Positions 11,711 through 24,337 of a DNA stretch of 64,000 bases are shown here, in pieces. Made by a program: the position numbers and the translations under genes. Within the stretch, counting starts at the first letter, position 1. Every line of letters begins with the position of its first letter. Source of the DNA: Fallopia convolvulus (lineage: Eukaryota > Streptophyta > Magnoliopsida > Caryophyllales > Polygonaceae); NCBI GenBank assembly GCA_964016875.1, contig OZ024721.1:40420210-40484209 (forward strand), written 5' to 3'. Below the pieces are notes generated by a model, which worked only from the letters and a program-made list of their open reading frames with translations, had not been told where the DNA came from and made no database searches.

Positions 11711-13870
11711 AATGTCAAATTCTGATCACAACTTTCCTCGTCTTTGACCTTCTCCTGCTCCTATTGGTCGGCATCCAACGAATCGAGATTCTACAAATCT
11801 AGGGGGACTTTTTCAACTCGCGATTCCGCTTGTGATAGTGATTTTCTCGATTCCATAGGCGAACTATTCATTCATCACAATGATCATCCGAGTTATGTTC
11901 TATCTACAAGTTTGCTTTATGATCACAATTACGCTTCTTGGAAGCGTTTTGTGGAGGTTTCACTCTTGTGAAAAATAAATAAGGTTTTGTCATCGGTACA
12001 CGTGTTTGTCCTTTTGATGGTCAACTCATCAAGCGTAGTAATTAAAATCAGTGCGATAATATGGTGTTTTCTTGGTTGTTGCATTTTGTAAACATGGACA
12101 TCACCGAATCCATTCTCTATTATCGATCTATGAGGTAAGTTTGGCTTGAGTTGGAGTCACGTTTTAGCAAGGTTGATCGCACAAATCTCTAACAAATTCT
12201 GCTCAATCTTGCTTTCTTAAGTCAAGGAAATCTTTCTGTTACTTCATATTTCACCAAGTATAAACATCTCTGGGATGAATCTCCTTCTTTTTGAATTGAA
12301 AGTACGTGTGTGTGGATCGAATTTGGTTGCTCGAAGCATTCTGGAACATCAACAAATTGTTTAGTTCTTAATGAGACTTGGAGATTCATTCTCTGTTATT
12401 CGAGGCAATGTTCTAATGATGCAACTTCCTCCCACTCTTTCCATTGTGTACAAGATTGTACTTCAAGAGGAGTCTCAAAAGTCAATTTGTGTTGTTTCCT
12501 CACCAATTAATTTTGATAATTCCGCTTTAGCTGCCAATCATTGATTCTAGTAATTTTGGTTCTAAACCTAATTTTGGAAAATACAAGTATTTATGTGATC
12601 ATTAAAAGCATCCCAATCATACCAAAGATAGGTGTTGGAAACTACATGAGTATCCTTCTAATCGCGTCCGTGGTGGTTCAAAATATGCTAATAATGCTTC
12701 TAGTACTTCTAGTTCTACTTCTTCCCCTACTTGTAGCTCTGGTGATAAAAATGAAATTCCTCATCTTCTTCCATTAGTCATGAACAATACAAGTGTCTTC
12801 TTTCTCTTCTTAGTAAACAGTCCATTGAAGATTTTACGTTTGATTCTCGAGCATTTTTGGCATGTACTACTTCATGATTCTTATCTTCTAAGCATCACAT
12901 GTCTTGGATTTTAAATAGTGGTATCACTATTCATATGGCATCTTCTGTTGATTTTTTGCATTCTACCAAGTCAATATTAGTACCTATGTCTATCACTATG
13001 CCTAATGGTAGTAAGACTTCTATTACCACTATTGGTTCTACTAAACTCTAAGGAATTGTCTCTTGATCATGTTTTGTTTGTCCTAGAATTCTATTTCACT
13101 TTATCTATCAACAAACTTGTCAATCAATATAAGGCTAATGTTGTTTTCACATCTTCTAGGCGTTATCTCCAAGGCCCTTCGATGAACATGCCATTGCAAA
13201 ATAGGATGTACATCTTATGAGCAACTTTCTTGTTTGCCTTTTCTTAAACATGTTGCTAAATCTCACAACATATGCATTATATATCCCAAGGCAAAACAAC
13301 ATAGGAAGCATTTTATTAACTTCTAAAAGTCAATCTAGTGCCCCATTTGATTTGGTCCATGTTGACAATTGGGGTCCACATCATCATCCTACTCATAATG
13401 GTTTTAGGTATGTTTGATGATAATACTAGATGTGCTTGGACCTTCTTAATGGTATATAAGAACAATGCCTTGTCCATTTTACAATCTTATGTTCATATGT
13501 TGAAAACTCAATTTCTTGCTTCTGTCAAAGTTTGTAGAATTGATAATGTACTTGAGTTCTCTATTCATAATGCCTTTCTTTTCTTCTAATCACATTCAAC
13601 ATCAAACCTATTATGTTGAATCCCCTCAACAAAATGGTATATTGGAAAGAAAACATAAGCATTTCTTAGAGGTTGCTAGAGCCTTGCTTTTTCAATCTAT
13701 TGTTCTACAAAAGGTTTGGGGTTTATGTCCTTACAACCACGTTTCTTATTAATCAAACCCCATTACCTTCACTTATGAGTTATTTTTTATCATGCATCTG
13801 ATTATACCTTTCTTTGAGCCTTTGGATGTGTTGCTTTTGTTAATACTCCTAAAAGAGCCAATTAATTTTT
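11711..13870 (+). pseudogene. Copia gag-protease-integrase relic
   Basis: Gag similarity includes HHNDHPSYVLSTSLLYDHNY, a block near the start of copia gag. Integrase similarity includes VHVDNWGPHH-like and SPQQNGILERKHKH segments, the latter holding the catalytic Glu region. Numerous stops and frame changes make it non-functional. After the integrase relic (YHASDYTFL-like, AFGCVAF-like) the sequence runs into the LTR. Confidence 0.75.
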
Positions 13871-13885
13871 CATCATGCTCTCGAT

Positions 13886-14033
13886 TATTCTTGTATAAGT
13901 CTAGTGTCAATTTTACTTTTATAGTATAAATATTTTTTCCTTCTTGTAATAGACAATACGTAATAATAAAATTTTGTTTTCCCTCTTCTTCTTCATCTCT
14001 CTGGTTTTTCTTTCTCTCGAACTCTTTGTAACA
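13886..14033 (+). repeat. 3-prime LTR (5-prime-truncated) of deleted copia element
   Basis: Matches the last part of 11177-11659 with many differences; its 5-prime portion is missing, consistent with a deletion that removed RT, RNase H and the LTR start together. Confidence 0.65.
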
Positions 14034-14105
14034 CCGCACACATTAATAGGTTAAATTTAGAAAGAATATTTAAATTATCCCATAAGTTAGAATGTTTGAT
14101 CCTAA

Positions 14106-14416
14106 GGGCCCGTTTGGTGTTAGATGTGGAAAGGAAATGGTTAAGGAAATGTATCTAGCCTATTTTTAGTTTATGATTCATTGATACAAGTGGTAACCAT
14201 TACCCCCTTTTTCCTAATTTTCATGTAAAATTTGAGCTAACTCTCCTCATCCCTTTCCTTCATTTTAACATGGGGTAAGCATATCCCCTATTCTCCTCTA
14301 ATCATTTCCCTTCTCCCTCTCTCTAGATACAAAAAAAAAAAAGAATCAACATCACTCTTCCATATAAATTTGTTTCCTTTCCCTTTCCTTTCCATACTTT
14401 TACACCAAACGGGCCC
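14106..14416. mobile_element. Tourist-like MITE (PIF/Harbinger type)
   Basis: Perfect terminal inverted repeats GGGCCCGTTTGGTGT (14106-14120) and ACACCAAACGGGCCC (14402-14416), flanked by the 3-bp direct repeat TAA (14103-14105 and 14417-14419). Length 311 bp, no coding. These fit PIF/Harbinger-derived MITEs. Confidence 0.9.
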
Positions 14417-14419
14417 TAA

Positions 14420-15782
14420 GTAACTATCCGCAGTTATGGGGTTATATATCTAATACTTTAAATACTAAGTGACAATCCGCATATAAGTTATAACATTAAT
14501 CAATATCATCTAAGCAAATAATCTTTAAAACCAATATAAAAAAATTGACCACTAAATTAGATATTTGTATTTTGTTACTAAACCTAAGGAAGTTTCCTTG
14601 GTCAGCATGGTCAGCACTCAGCATCAGTAAGATGCTAAATGTGGGAATTGTTCGGTTTGGACCCAAGCTAAAAGTATCTAGTGTAATAGTTTTGGTCCAT
14701 CAATTCCCTACCCTATCATATAGGGTAATGGAAGCGAAAGGAACAAATACTCCGTAGAAGGAAATGTGATATGATTCAATTCCGGTTTTGTTGTATGATT
14801 CAATTTCAGTTTTGTTCAAATCCTACTATATAAGGTCGGGATCCACCCTTTTTACCCAATAGCTTAAGCTCATGGGTAGAGCTTCTTCCTCCCTTATATG
14901 CTAGTGGATATTTGCTATATGTTTGGATGTGGGAAAGGAATTGTGTTCCAACACTTTTCATTATACAAAAATCTCCCTATCGATCTGAAAAACTTTGATT
15001 CTTCAAAATTAAACGTTTCTTTGAAATCCAATTTCAAATGGCATTTCATCTTCCGCTAACTATGATGATAATTCTTTTTTGTTTAGTTTTTTATTTTCAA
15101 TTGCTTAAGATGACGAGTGAGTGACATTTGTTGTGCTTTCCTTTTCTAATCTCCATTCAGTTCATCTATCATATTCTTTTGATTCTCTATATATGAGTGT
15201 GAAGCATCTTCATGGAGTAGTAGTTTATATACGCAAGAAATTCCACTCTTCTAACAGTTCAACATCAATATGCCTTGTGACATAGTAAAAGAATCCCAAT
15301 TTTACATACTAAAAAGTAACAAGGGATCTAACTGATTAGCAAAAAAATTTGAAGGGGGTCTTTCAGACTTTCAAAAGAATCAGGAAAAAGCACATTACAA
15401 GCACAGACCATGCACTTTTCATAAATTTACTATTTTTGAGGTGTAGAAAGAATATGTTTTCATGCCTTCTAGCAGCAATACAACCTCCACAAGCCACAAA
15501 AAGGATACCTACTTTTGCTGCTTCATTCTCAAGTAAAGAAATATTACAACAACAACCAACCAACCAAATGCAGAGCAGAAGAAAAGAACAACACTGATGC
15601 TCACCCACCTAAATCTGCACTTAACAAACCCAATTATTCATCACAAAAATCTCCATATGCAGATCCAGTTTCTTGTGTACAATTATTGTTCAGGGTCCCC
15701 TTTTTTCTCCAGAAGGCTCAGGGCAAAAGCTTTGATCTCACCTCATTGAACCCCCCATGTGGGTCCCACTCCGCCCCGCATC
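14420..15782. other. Spacer and 3-prime flank of the XBAT-type gene
   Basis: No gene seen. The part next to 15783 probably includes the 3-prime untranslated region of the minus-strand gene. The rest is AT-rich with no repeat edges I can defend. Confidence 0.5.
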
Positions 15783-18047
15783 TCAACAATCGGGCTTATC
15801 GATCAGCTCGTCTCCAGCATGAATCCTCCCTTTCTTGCTAAACGAGCCGACCCCAGAAAGCGTCTTAAAACTGCTGCTTCCACACTCAGTTAGGCTGCTG
15901 CATGATGACCTTCTTGACCTCCTTGACTTTGAAGAGGTGAGGTTGATTTCGTTCACCTCGTTTTCTGTGCTGGTTTTGAAAACAGCTAAGCGGGCGATCC
16001 TGCTTCTGCAGAACGGGCAGACGGGAGCGTTTACGATGGCAGTTGCTGGGTTGGGCTTGTTGTGACAGCACAAGGCTAGAGTACAGTGTGCACACATTCG
16101 GTGACCGCATTCTTGGACTTCTATTGTGCACATTTGGTCAAAGCATATGCAGCATAGTTCACTCTCACTAGCCTGTGCTTGAAAAAAAACAAAACACTTA
16201 ATAGGATGTGCTAGATGACTTCAAATCAGAAGGTACTGTAACGGAACCCTAGTCGAGAGAGCAAGAGCTAAGCCGAAAATTAGATACTAACTTTTTTAGA
16301 TGAAAAAGAAAAACAGACTTGTGATTTAAAAAAAATGTAGCCTTGAATGTATGGCAATTGGAAAAGGTTCATCAACCAAGTACCTCAGACATATTGTCGT
16401 CATCGGAACCTGATTCAGAGTGTGATGGAGATGCAATTGAGTATTCTGTGCCCTTTAACATGTCCTTCTCCCTTTCCTTGTTGGCCTCCATTAAAGCCTT
16501 TTCTAGGAGAAGCTTTGTATCTGGGTTGAGTTCACTGATGAACTTCAATGGTGATGGCCAGACAAGAGGCTCGGCTGACGATGGGTTCAGTAGAGCTGCA
16601 CACGCTCCATACTTGTGCTTTAACGCAATCATATAAGGCAGTCTCCTGCATGAAATCCCAATCTGTCAGATTTGCTTATAGAAGATACAATCATTCCATG
16701 AACTATTTAATTTCAGAGGTTCATTAAGGAATTGAGCGTACCCAGATGCATCCCTTTGTAGGCGATCTGCGCCCCAAGCAAGCAATTTACGAATGCAATC
16801 AAGAGACCCGCCTCTTGAAGCCAAATGAAGTGGAGTGCTCCCTGGAAAGCTGTTTAAACAAGAGTACTTCTTGAATTAATGTAAGAAAATTAAGGCCACA
16901 AATTAAGGCATTTGTAATGAGAAATTTTGCAGTACCAATAGCTTCCAGTTGAAGCACAAACTAGAGCTCCATTATCTAACAAGATCTGAACACAATTAGG
17001 CCGCCTTCTACGAGCAGCCAAATGTAATGGGGTTGCCCCCTTACCATCTCTAATATTTACAAAACGAGTGAATCCCCTGGATTTGGTACAAAAATGAATT
17101 AGATTTCCATCAGTTTGACAGGGCAAAAAACTTAACTAATAAAGTGGGAAGATAGGGAGAGAAATCTACCAAGAAAGAGCAACATGAGAAGATTTGGCGG
17201 TTGAAAGAATGGTTTGAAGGCAGTCTGTATAGCCATAATGAGCAGCATAGTGCAAGCAAGTTCTTCTATTTTTGGAATCAAACACCAGAATCTGAAAATA
17301 AAAATAAAAATTGATTTCCCAATCAGGATACCCGAATTCATCACAAAGCCCAACTCTCCAACAACTGTCAGAGGAAAAAGTGAAATATTTCCAAAATTTC
17401 TTATTCTCTTCATCACTTCTAGTGATTTCCCTTATTATGTTACCAAATATAGAAATAAAAATCTAATGAAAAGGGTGAAAGAAACAGTTTTGAAGAAAGA
17501 AAAAGCTGAGGAGAAGTATATATCTAATATCTTACATTAGCGCCTGAATCTATGAGCTTCTGCACGCATGCAATTTTGCCATACATTGAAGCCAGCATAA
17601 GTGGAGTCTGAATCATTCACAGAGATACAAAATTAAAGAAGCAATTACAATCAAACCAGAATACCAATCGGAATTTAGAGCCCAGAAGCTCAGATCAAAT
17701 TCAGTCTATCACCAAACCTGTTTATGACGATTCAATACATCCGGATTGACAGATCGATCCAAAAGCCAAGAAAGCACCTAAAATTTCCAAAAAAAAAAAA
17801 ACAATCAATTAAAAATCACACCCAAAAAAAAACAGTAAAACACAAGAAGTGAAAACAAACGCACATCGATCTGTCCAGTTGCAGCGGCGATGTGAAGCAA
17901 AGACTGGCGATCATAGAGAGTGGTTTGGCTCAACAGGGACGAATCTCCTTCCGCCAAACTCTTCAAGGTCTCCAAATCGCCCAATTTCACCGCTCTCAAA
18001 ACATCGCTCCGCTCGTGTCTCCGCGTGCAACTCAGCCCCTGACCCAT
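15783..18047 (-). CDS. XBAT31-like: XBAT31-type ankyrin-repeat RING E3 ubiquitin ligase
   Basis: Eight coding exons: 18047-17865, 17777-17718, 17607-17536, 17291-17170, 17076-16936, 16849-16742, 16645-16384 and 16172-15783. All junctions have GT-AG and keep the frame, giving about 445 aa; Arabidopsis XBAT31 is of similar length. The N-terminus MGQGLSC is followed by ankyrin repeats (for example HIAAATGQID, KNRRTCLHYAAHYG, KGATPLHLAARRRRPNC, STPLHLASRGGS), then the family block SSAEPLVWPSPLKFISELN, and a C3HC4 RING at about residues 323-371 (CCICF, CGHRMC, CPFC). Proteins of this family transfer ubiquitin to targets bound through the ankyrin part; XBAT31 has been linked to thermal growth control in Arabidopsis. 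Glycine 2 would allow N-myristoylation (inference). One oddity: the exon 5/6 junction gives SYCFPGS where relatives usually have Gly at the third position. No stops or frameshifts. Confidence 0.93.
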
Positions 18048-19410
18048 AGCTCTCGGTTTCCTTGTAGAGTAGCGGCACTGACGCCGCCGGAGAGGCGCGC
18101 CGCCGTGCGGGGAGGAGGAATTGACGGTGGTGTGGGGAAGTGGCGACGATGGATGAAATGGTGAGAGGGAGGGGGGAGTTTTTTTAAAGTAGGAAGTGGG
18201 AATCCGGAGAGAAAACGGGCAGGAGGTGAAGGCTGCCCGTGGGGGAAGGGAAGGAAGAAAGAAGGACGGGCAGCTGACCGAGTCATGGAGGAGGGGGAAC
18301 CCACTCGTCTGACTACGGGACAGAACAACTGGGAGCAGCCAGATATTTTTTTCCGGACTGGAGTACTTTTTTTTTAATTTCTTACTACTCCGTATAATTT
18401 AATTAATTATTTTTTAGTTCAATCATGATGATGGGATATAGATTAACAGGTCGTTTAGAGGAAATTACGCTCTTGATTTGTGTCAAGTCTAATGTGAACA
18501 CTATCCCTTCGTTTCGTACATGCAGGAATAGTGCATGTTATTTCTTACACAAATGTTTAAGAGCATCCAAAGATTAATTATTGTACATGCAAAATGCGCA
18601 TAAACAATTTTTTGTTTTTGAATATTGCCCGCCAATAGAAGTTGAACAAAAATCTTATAATATTATCTTGAAATTTTAGATGTTTGATTAGATGCTTTGC
18701 TGGAATAAGACTTGTGCAAAATAAATATTTATTCCAATGTTACACATAAGAAAGCGTATATATCATATATGTACAAAAAAAAATGTACCCTTTTTTTTAC
18801 ACGTACGCTTTTTTATAGTTTGCTGTTATACGCACGTAATTTGAGTGCGCGGGATATGTTACCATTTGTATGTTGATGTTTTGATTTATGATCGATTTGG
18901 ATATTTATTTCAAACAAATGGCAATATGGCATGATCTTTTTGTTTCTTAATTTTGCTTTATCATCATTTAAGTGCTTTTGTATTGAAGATGTGTTTTAGG
19001 AATGTTGGAAAAGTATACTTTTGACCAATTGGCTTGATTTTGCTCGCTAGTTATAAATTGAATAAAGGCTCTTCTCATACTTTTTTTTTTTTGATAAGGA
19101 AAGAAATTAGGAAAACTGTTAACAGGCTAGCGGAACTCCTGAACTGAATAGATAAATCAAATACATCATTGTATCCCGACTCGAGCCATAAACAAGTTAC
19201 ATAGAGTGCCACAACATTGCTAAAAAACCTCACTATTCACACCTGTTGTTATGGCCGAATCATATATTTGAAATCAATTCAGATTATGCTATCCAAATCA
19301 TAAATTCGAATCAAAACCATGGAAATTTCCACACATCAAAACATCCCTTTTAGATAGTTTAGAAAACCTAGAATTTCAAATAATATAATGAAATCAGAAA
19401 AGGAAGAAGA
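18048..19410. promoter_or_regulatory. Upstream region of the XBAT-type gene, then AT-rich spacer
   Basis: 18048-18330 is distinctly GC- and purine-rich, as expected for a 5-prime untranslated region and core promoter of the minus-strand gene. Beyond 18350 it is AT-rich spacer. A poly-T run at 19081-19092 followed by GATAAGG may mark the tail of an antisense LINE or SINE, not proven. Confidence 0.45.
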
Positions 19411-19414
19411 AACT

Positions 19415-19960
19415 ACTAAGGAAAGATCGGAGACGCATTGGGTTGAGCGCACACATGCACGGACGGGCTTAGCACACAAGCCCATGGGGTTCCATCCTAA
19501 AACCAATTGGCAATAGGAGGAGTAACCTAAGGGTATACATGCTAGGCTTGATCTCTTTGGATTTTATATGTGGGATGGGTTATTATTCTCAACACGCCCC
19601 CTCAAGTGCAACTGGGTTAGCCAGTTGACACTTGGACATATGTAAGGAAAGTCGATAAAGGGCCCAGGACCAGGGATGACGAAGCAGATTTACTGGCCCA
19701 AGGGCGACTGAGAAAGGCCAGCCGAAAATGAGGAGGCGGCGCAAAGGCGCGTCGGAAGTTAGACTGATGTGGTGGCACGAAGGACCGAACCACTCTGAAA
19801 CCATGAGGAAAGATTGGGGACGTGTTGGGTTGAGCGCACACATGCGCGGACGGGCCTAACACACAAGCTCATGGGGTTCCATCCTAAAGCCAATTGGAAA
19901 TAGGAGGAGTAACCCAAGGGTATATATGCTAGGTTTGATCTCTTTAGATCCTTTTTATTA
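19415..19960. repeat. Two direct copies of an LTR-type motif
   Basis: A block of about 150 bp at 19415-19570, with GGTTGAGCGCACACATGC and GGGGTTCCATCCTAAA, recurs at about 19800-19960. The spacer between holds CAACACGCCCCCTCAAG, a sequence common in plant LTR element ends. I see no coding or target duplication, so this is a rearranged LTR remnant. Confidence 0.65.
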
Positions 19961-20459
19961 GGGGAAACAATCCAATTGAATGCGTCAGATGGATGAAAGA
20001 CAAAGGAGCGAGCAACACAATCGAAAATCGCCACAACCTTCGTTCAACAATGGAGCTTGAAGAAATAAAACAAAAGGAATACTTAATTAAAAGAAGTAAA
20101 ATGAAAAAAGTACCCCCGCCTATAATAAAAAAAGAAAGAATATCTGTCCTTGGATCAAGGAGATCCAAGGGTCCTGAATGCTCCTCATGTTATAGGATAA
20201 GAGTTGGTTTCATTTGAACCAAACTCTTTTTATGTATAGAAAATAATATAAAAATCATACTTATCGATAGATTATTATATGGAAAAAAAATCATGGTTAT
20301 GCATAATTGAAAACATGTTTATGGATAAAAAAAATTAGTGGGCAGTTCAGGTGAGAATGGAGCGCAAAGAGAGAAATGAGAATAAATCACAATCGTTGAT
20401 CGCATGCGTATAAATTTTATTTTTTTACCTTAGGTGTGTAAATTTTCGAAAATGATTAT

Positions 20460-21760
20460 AATTTTGTATATGACAGTGCATTTTCATATTACTTGTTTGT
20501 GTATGATAATATTAATGATTGTGTATGAATTTTTCACTAAGAGTGCATTGTATTACATGTGAATATGCATTGTCTTGTTAGCGATTGTGCATTATTTTAT
20601 AAGCGATTGTGTGTTATTTTGTAAGTGAATGTGCATTGTAGTCTAAACAAAGTGTTTATGACTTGTTCACCAATTGTGCATTGTATTACATCTGACTGTG
20701 CATTATCTTGTTAGGGAATGTGGATTATTTTGTAAGTAAATGTACGTTATTTTGTAAGTGAATGTGCATAGTATTCTAAACTACGGGTGTATGACATTTT
20801 TCACCAAGTGTGCATTGTATTAATAGGGATTGTGCATTATTTTGTAAGTAATTGTGTTTTATTTTGTTAGACAATGTGTATATTCTTGTAAGTTGTTGAC
20901 GGGCCTTTACTCTGGACAACAAATAAATTTATAAGTCAAGACCCCGCTGAGTATAGGGGAGTCAGGATCGTTCCACGAGAAGCAAGGTTGTTTGTTTATC
21001 GACTACTAACAATTAAAAATCAAACAAAAACAAGCAAAACACTCACAAGCAGCCTCGTTAACGACGTTGTCAGGGTCGTTAACGAACCACCGCAAATAAT
21101 TAACCACACTAACGACCTAAACAGGTTCGGTACCGAGGCTACGAACTCAGTAACGAATATAACTTAGGAAAATTCAAATAAAACAAGATCTAGGATAACG
21201 GTTACCACAACATAATCATGCATATAAATCGTAAAAAGATAAGTATCATGCCTTTAAATAGATAAATTCATCAACTTTCATTGACTAGCAAGTAAATTAA
21301 TCTACTTTCATAAACTAATTCACTCAATTGCTTGTTTTGGATCTAAAGCTTGAAACTTTCGCATTCAAACAATATCAGCCTTCAAGTTTATAACTTTCTC
21401 TCTCAATCAAGTCAAAAACTCAAATTACCTTGACTTTCATCTAGGTATAAACACAGCAAGCAATCTAAAAAATAGATAAAAGGCTTTCAACACATCATCT
21501 TACTCACCAAACCATGCACAACTATGCCGGGTTTCAACTCCGACCCTAGAAAAGAAAACTACTCACTACTCATAACTAAGAAACAAATAAATTCAACAAA
21601 AGAAAACATTAAAAACAAAATACTACTCAAATTAATAAGAAAATATGGTCTTACAGAAATTCAGAGGAAACCGAAAATTACAAAACACCGAATCAAAACT
21701 CGTGATTAACGAATCCAGTAACTCTCGTCCACCGTGGTTCTTGATCTCGACCTCCGACTC

Positions 21761-21791
<31 letters not shown>

Positions 21792-22930
21792 CTCCTCCTT
21801 CTCTCTATTCCAACTCTACTCTACTTCCTTCTCCCCTCTTCTAGGCTAGATAGAAGGGTATTTATACTAATAAGACTATAAAATAGAAAAGGCTAAAAGA
21901 TAAAAAAAAACTTTTCTAAAAGATAGAAATCTACTCTAAAAAGATAGAAATAAAATCTAGAAAGATAACAAGACCTAAAATAAATAATATAATAACTCTA
22001 AAACTTATTAAAAACACTCTACCAACACGGAATAAATTCCCGCACAGGATCGGTAAGTCACAAAATCAGACTCTCGAAAACTCTATCTCGTAACCTCGTT
22101 AACGAGCCCTCACAACCTCGTTAACGAGCTTGAGTTTGGTTTCTTCAACACTTCTTCTTCAAAAGCTCCGACTTCAATTCATTTATCTTGTATTCTTCCA
22201 TCCTTCACCATAGCACTCCAAATGCAGCTCCAAACAGCACTGTTTCCTTGCTAAAACCTACAAAAATACACAAAATGGAGTAGCTTCCATACATTTCACA
22301 AAATATGCAAAACTATCCAAAAACACATAAAACTAACCCTAAACTTATCAAAACTAACCCTAATAAACTAAGAAAACCTACCAAAAACTATACCTAAAAC
22401 ATGAACATCATAAGTTAATGTATATACTATTGTAACTGAGTGTGCAAACCATACTCATTATAAGTTCATCATAAAAACTCTTTTGAAAAAGGGTAATGCA
22501 TAGTCAATCACAAAATTATGCACAGTCACTTGTACAAATTATGCACAATTGGTAGTAGAAAAATGCACACTTATTGTAAGACCATAATGCACACTCACAT
22601 AAAAAGGTCATACATAGTTGGGTAATGTGAAAATGCACAGTCGAGTAAGATGCGAATGTAAAATCGAGTAAGATCAAAATGCATAGTTGTTAGTAGAAAG
22701 AATCACACTCATTGTAACACCATCATGAAGGTCATAAATAGTCGGGTAATGTGAAAATGCACATCCGGGTAAGATGCGAGTGCACAGTCGGGTAAGATGA
22801 AAAATGCACAATCGTTAGTAGAAATATGCACACTCACGTGAGAAGGTTATATATAGTCGGGTAATGTGAAAATGCATAGATGGGCAAGATTAAAATGCAC
22901 AGTCGGGTAAGATGAAAATCCACAACCACT
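20460..22930. repeat. Fold-back-like repeat, split by a solo LTR
   Basis: The left arm (20460-20893) is packed with TGTGCATT and TTTTGTAAGT words in blocks of about 135 bp. The right arm (22411-22930) is packed with AATGCACA, the reverse complement, plus GTCGGGTAAGATG words. The two arms therefore face each other and were contiguous before the LTR at 20894-22410 was inserted. This resembles the subterminal repeats of fold-back or some MULE-type elements. No transposase seen. Confidence 0.6.
20894..22410 (-). mobile_element. Solo LTR (gypsy type), 1,517 bp, with 5-bp target duplication
   Basis: Starts TGTTGACG and ends GAACATCA, flanked by TAAGT on both sides (20889-20893 and 22411-22415). 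A TATAAATA box lies on the minus strand at about 21853-21860, so the LTR points left. It has a CT microsatellite at 21764-21788 and two pairs of 12-bp palindromes (21054 and 21075; 22095 and 22117). No internal region remains, implying LTR-LTR recombination. Confidence 0.88.
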
Positions 22931-22984
22931 CATCAAAATTTGCATCCTCGGAGGTAAAAAATATACACACGCGATTTACACCAT

Positions 22985-24104
22985 GTTCAATGTGCCAATA
23001 TATAGGATCTTGCCTCGTATTAAGCATGAGAGTTTCTTTCATTACCCTCCCAAGGGAGAGTGTCCTGAAGACGATCCCTGTAGTCGGAAGTATTGCATGT
23101 ACCATAAAATTCGGGAACATTTGACTAAGAGTGTGAGTCATTTAAAAATTTCCTTGAAAGCTTGGTTCAAAAAGGTTACTTAAGTGAGTACATCAAAGAA
23201 GATAAGCCTGAAAATAAGGGAGAGCTTAGGCAGAAACAAATTGAAGTTTTCAAATAATTTCGGCATCTTACAGGCATGAAGATGATGAAGCTAGAAGCAA
23301 CTTCAAGAACACCTGCTATGAATTAGAAGTGATGAGAGTTCAGCAGGTCGAGCCATGACCACCACCCTCCCCCGTGCGCGCGCTGGATGGGCTGGTTTTT
23401 AGGGACAAGGACCTTGTGTCAGTCCAAGATCCTCATAACGACTCCTTAGTCCTAGCAATCGAGCTAGAGGTCTTTAAGGTGCGTCGGGCTCTTGTTGACC
23501 AGGGGAGTTCGGTTGACATTATGTACTTTGATGTCTTCAAAATCTTTGGGAAAAGCAATGAAGATGTGATTCCAGTCAAGATACAACTGACATGACTTGG
23601 TGGTTATCCAAGGTTCCCACTTGGAATGTTTAAAACACAAGTTAGTTTGGCTAGAAAAGTGATGATTGTTGAGTTTTTTTATCGTTGACGTGCCTTCCCT
23701 ACAATTTGATTTTGGGGAGGCCATGGATTCATGGGATAGGAGCGGTACCATCGACCCTCCATCAAATGATCCAGTTCAGAGATGAAGACGCTATAGTCCG
23801 GGTTTGGGCTAATCAAATTGACGCTCGTCTATGCTTTAAGGGAAGTCGCCCTAAGTCAGAGTTTATGCAGAAAATTGAAGACCAGCAATGTAACCGCGAT
23901 CGTGGGCCTGAGGGCCACGACCGTGACGCTGGTACAGTGAGACAGATTGAGTGTCTGGGGCAAAACCGCGACCGCGGGTCGCCAGGCCGCGATCGCAGGG
24001 GATCCTACCGCGATCGCGCAACTGCATCTGAGAGCTTGATTTCGCGAAGGCGTGGTCATGATCGCAATTACCCATCTTCCCCCACGCAGGGATCCCGAGA
24101 TTAG
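22985..24104 (+). pseudogene. Gypsy gag C-terminus and retroviral-type protease relic
   Basis: A gag-end block (HKIREHLTKSVSHLK, with a Cys/His cluster before it) leads through stops into a protease: HNDSLVLAIELEVFKVRRAL, then LVDQGSSVDIMYFDVF. Relatives have D-T/S-G-S-S; here the Asp-Gln-Gly-Ser-Ser reading has Gln in place of the usual Thr/Ser at the active site. NLILGRPWIHGIGAVPST, a block found after the protease in plant gypsy elements, follows after a frame change. The tail (23890-24080) encodes Arg-Asp-rich repeats that overlap the 21-bp palindromes. Confidence 0.8.
23894..24019. repeat. Series of 12-bp CG-rich palindromes at a 21-bp step
   Basis: CCGCGATCGTGG at 23894, CCACGACCGTGA at 23915, CCGCGACCGCGG at 23966, CCGCGATCGCAG at 23987 and CCGCGATCGCGC at 24008. 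Starts within each group are 21 bp apart. Each unit is a perfect or near-perfect palindrome. They lie in the Arg-Asp-rich end of the protease frame. Confidence 0.85.
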
Positions 24105-24337
24105 GAAATTCAAGTAAATAAGGCACTCTATTTCCCATGTGGTTTTGATGAGGCCCTTAGGTTTTTTATTTTTGCATTCATTTGTTTTGTCTTGTAAGTT
24201 CATGACATTCACATCTATTTATTAACAAAAGTCAGCTTTTGCATTAGTTTGAATCCTGCATAAAAAAAACTTTAAGCGCAACATTAGTTAATCGCACTAA
24301 TGGATTTTTACATATGCGTGTATATGAAATAAAAATT

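Larger units (their letters stand above)
11177..14033 (+). mobile_element. Deleted Ty1/copia element
   Basis: Two LTR blocks frame gag, zinc knuckle, protease and integrase relics on the plus strand. The 3-prime LTR follows directly after integrase sequence, so reverse transcriptase and RNase H have been deleted. A primer-binding-like AGGTATTAGATA follows the left LTR. All frames carry stops and shifts. Confidence 0.75.

Noticed and set aside
18032..18328. 98-codon minus-strand frame upstream of the XBAT start
   Set aside because: Overlaps the GC-rich 5-prime untranslated region; no family match, out of frame with the gene.
20460..22930. CRISPR-like array
   Set aside because: Repeats are irregular, spacers are not unique, and the source is a plant nuclear genome.
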